Shown piece after piece: positions 10,906 to 12,299 of a stretch of DNA of 12,299 bases. Numbering within the stretch: position 1 is the first letter of the stretch; each line of letters starts with the position of its first letter. The DNA is from JBLHKW01 sp047618565 (lineage in GTDB: Bacteria > Planctomycetota > UBA1135 > GCA-002686595): contig JBLHKW010000151.1 of the NCBI GenBank assembly GCA_047618565.1, forward strand, positions 1-12,299. The letters are read 5' to 3'. A model generated the notes under the pieces. The model was not told the origin of the DNA and did no database searches. It saw only the letters and a list, made by a program, of their open reading frames with translations. The position numbers and the translations under genes are program-made.

Positions 10906-12299
10906 ATCGCTCCACGACCGCATTCCTGTTCGTGCTCGTGCTCGTGCTCGGAGGGCTCGTGTACTGGCAGACGGATCGTGAGGAGCGCGGCGATTTCGAT
11001 CACGTCGAGTGGCTGTTCGCGGGTGTCGACATCTCGCGCGTGCATGAGATGCACATCGACAACATCGAGCGCGGCTTGCAGTTCACCTTCGAGCGCGACG
11101 CCCGTCACCTGTGGGCGCTCACGGACCCGATCGCGTATCCGGCGCGCATGAGCATCATCGATCCGTTGCTCGATATCGTGAAGCGCAACGAGGCCATCCG
11201 CGTTCCGCCGGATGACATCGCCTTCGCCGAGCAGGGCTTCGACCCGCCACGCATGGTGTTCGACGTCATCGAGAGCATGCCCGATGACGAGAAGCGCACC
11301 ACGCGTCTCGAGCTGGGCGCCTTCGATCTCGACGGCAGCCACCTTTACGTGCGCGTGCGTGGCAAGCTGTTCCGCACCCTGCGCAACCTCGACACGACCC
11401 TGCAGCAAAACGTCCACGGCTTCCGCGATCAGCGCATCTTCCGCATGGGCGTGGACGACATCGTGCGCGTCTCGCGCCGGGGCAACTTCAGCAGCGCTGC
11501 GCCCGAGGGCACGGGTCTGCTGCAGGCACACCGGCAGCAGTTTCGCTGGTGGATCGACCAGCCCGTGCGCGGCCAGGCGGATCCGAGCTTCTTCTACCTG
11601 CTGCTGACCAACCTGGCGAGCCTGCGCGTCGACGGTTTCGCGGACGATGCACCCGTCGCCCTGGCCGTCTACGGACTGCAGGCTCCGAGGCTCGAGGTCG
11701 AGATCGAGACGCGCCAGGGAATCGTCCAGACGCTCTTGATCGGGACGGTCATGGCCGGGACCTTCGCCAAGCGCGCGGACCTGCCCTACGTCTGGGAGCT
11801 GCGGCCCGCGGACGTCTCGCGCCTGATGATCCCGGCCGACGATCTGCTCGATCACGCCATGGTGCGCGTCCTGCGCCCGGAGATCAGCCGCATGGAGATC
11901 GAGAACGGCGTCGAGCGCATCGTGCTCGAGCGCGAGTTCGACCCGCGCAGCGAGGAACGTGGCTCGCGGCGCGAAGGCTGGACCCTGTGGGCCGAGCCCT
12001 TCGACGCGGGCCCCGCATCGAAGGCGCCCGAGGGACCGCTGCTGCACGCGAACCGGGCCAAGATCGATGAGATCCTGTCCGAGCTCGAGCACGTGGAGAT
12101 CATCCGCTACCTGGACGACGACGAGGTCGCGGATCCTTTCGTGGACACGGAGCGCCTCGGAGTCTGGTTGCAGCTGAGGGACGACCGACAGGGCGGGCGC
12201 ATCGGCGAGGTCTTCGTGACCGAAGGCGGCGCGTCTGCACGTACCTACCAGCGCGGCGGCGAGAGTGAGGTGAGCCTCGTTCCCGCAGAGATCGGCGCT
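10902..12299 (+). CDS. DUF4340 domain-containing protein (3'-truncated by window edge)
   Basis: The frame from ATG 10902 stays open for 466 codons to the last base, so the C-terminus is missing. An N-terminal membrane anchor (about 7-22, FLFVLVLVLGGLVYW) is followed by an extracytoplasmic region with three imperfect DUF4340 modules at about 44-122, 183-268 and 325-424. Each has an I-x-R segment, a W-x-L-x-x-P strand, a helix with paired leucines, and the second and third an [RF]xDDxx segment; modules 1 and 2 end in a G-[FL]-[DQ]-[AP]-P-R turn. DUF4340 proteins are regularly encoded after GldG-like genes and probably form part of the same envelope complex; their biochemical role is unknown. 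The ATG overlaps the GldG-like stop by 4 nt, completing the coupled operon. The anchor is encoded partly by a CGTGCT hexamer repeated three times (10931-10950). No frameshift was found on reading every codon. Confidence 0.9.
   Translation, partial: MNRSTTAFLFVLVLVLGGLVYWQTDREERGDFDHVEWLFAGVDISRVHEMHIDNIERGLQFTFERDARHLWALTDPIAYPARMSIIDPLLDIVKRNEAIRVPPDDIAFAEQGFDPPRMVFDVIESMPDDEKRTTRLELGAFDLDGSHLYVRVRGKLFRTLRNLDTTLQQNVHGFRDQRIFRMGVDDIVRVSRRGNFSSAAPEGTGLLQAHRQQFRWWIDQPVRGQADPSFFYLLLTNLASLRVDGFADDAPVALAVYGLQAPRLEVEIETRQGIVQTLLIGTVMAGTFAKRADLPYVWELRPADVSRLMIPADDLLDHAMVRVLRPEISRMEIENGVERIVLEREFDPRSEERGSRREGWTLWAEPFDAGPASKAPEGPLLHANRAKIDEILSELEHVEIIRYLDDDEVADPFVDTERLGVWLQLRDDRQGGRIGEVFVTEGGASARTYQRGGESEVSLVPAEIGA

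Noticed and set aside
10725..12092. 455-codon minus-strand open frame opposite the DUF4340 gene
   Set aside because: The plus strand holds an operon-linked DUF4340 gene with clear modules. The antisense product shows no recognisable domain.

Overview
This is a GC-rich, gene-dense bacterial chromosome segment. Six complete genes and two edge-truncated ones are supported, with no RNA genes, insertion sequences or CRISPR. The gene mix suggests a Gram-negative-type bacterium, tentatively Planctomycetota or a related lineage: a TsaC fused to a low-molecular-weight phosphatase, a Gld-like ABC/DUF4340 cluster outside Bacteroidetes, NtrC-type regulation, a DUF2807 lipoprotein, and starts with little Shine-Dalgarno signal. 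The taxonomic guess is inference from gene content and DnaK sequence character, not a database match.

Layout. Positions 1-189 hold the C-terminus of an unrecognised protein. Positions 190-586 are non-coding and very C-rich on the plus strand; they contain an 82-nt, almost fully self-complementary hairpin (286-367) and a C-tract region able to form i-motif/G-quadruplex structures. A lipoprotein with a DUF2807 ('head GIN') repeat domain follows (587-1267). It converges, 13 bp apart, on a minus-strand bifunctional protein (1281-2399): TsaC/YrdC threonylcarbamoyl-AMP synthase fused to a YwlE-type phosphatase whose active-site loop carries the threonine linked to protein-arginine phosphatase activity.

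Divergent from it is a translationally coupled two-component pair: a soluble, sensorless histidine kinase (2561-3352) and an NtrC-family sigma-54 activator with receiver, AAA+ and Fis domains (3345-4751). Next, behind a 203-bp regulatory gap, is dnaK (4955-6856), monocistronic and closed by a strong intrinsic terminator (6897-6936). The dnaK upstream gap holds a 9-N9-9 dyad and a sigma-54-like element.

A 454-bp gap leads into a four-gene operon joined by 4-nt ATGA overlaps: ABC ATPase with an unusual disordered tail, six-helix ABC-2 permease, GldG-like auxiliary protein, and a DUF4340 protein running off the right edge. This operon resembles the Gld-type ABC transporter system of unknown substrate. 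Its upstream gap contains a full-consensus sigma-54 promoter (7101-7116) and a separate sigma-70-like promoter that would give a nearly leaderless mRNA.

The most interesting idea in the window is regulatory. An NtrC-type activator sits just upstream of dnaK and of an envelope transporter operon, each with sigma-54-type promoter sequence and a dyad centred near -56. This could be a local envelope/proteostasis stress circuit, but the link is inferred.
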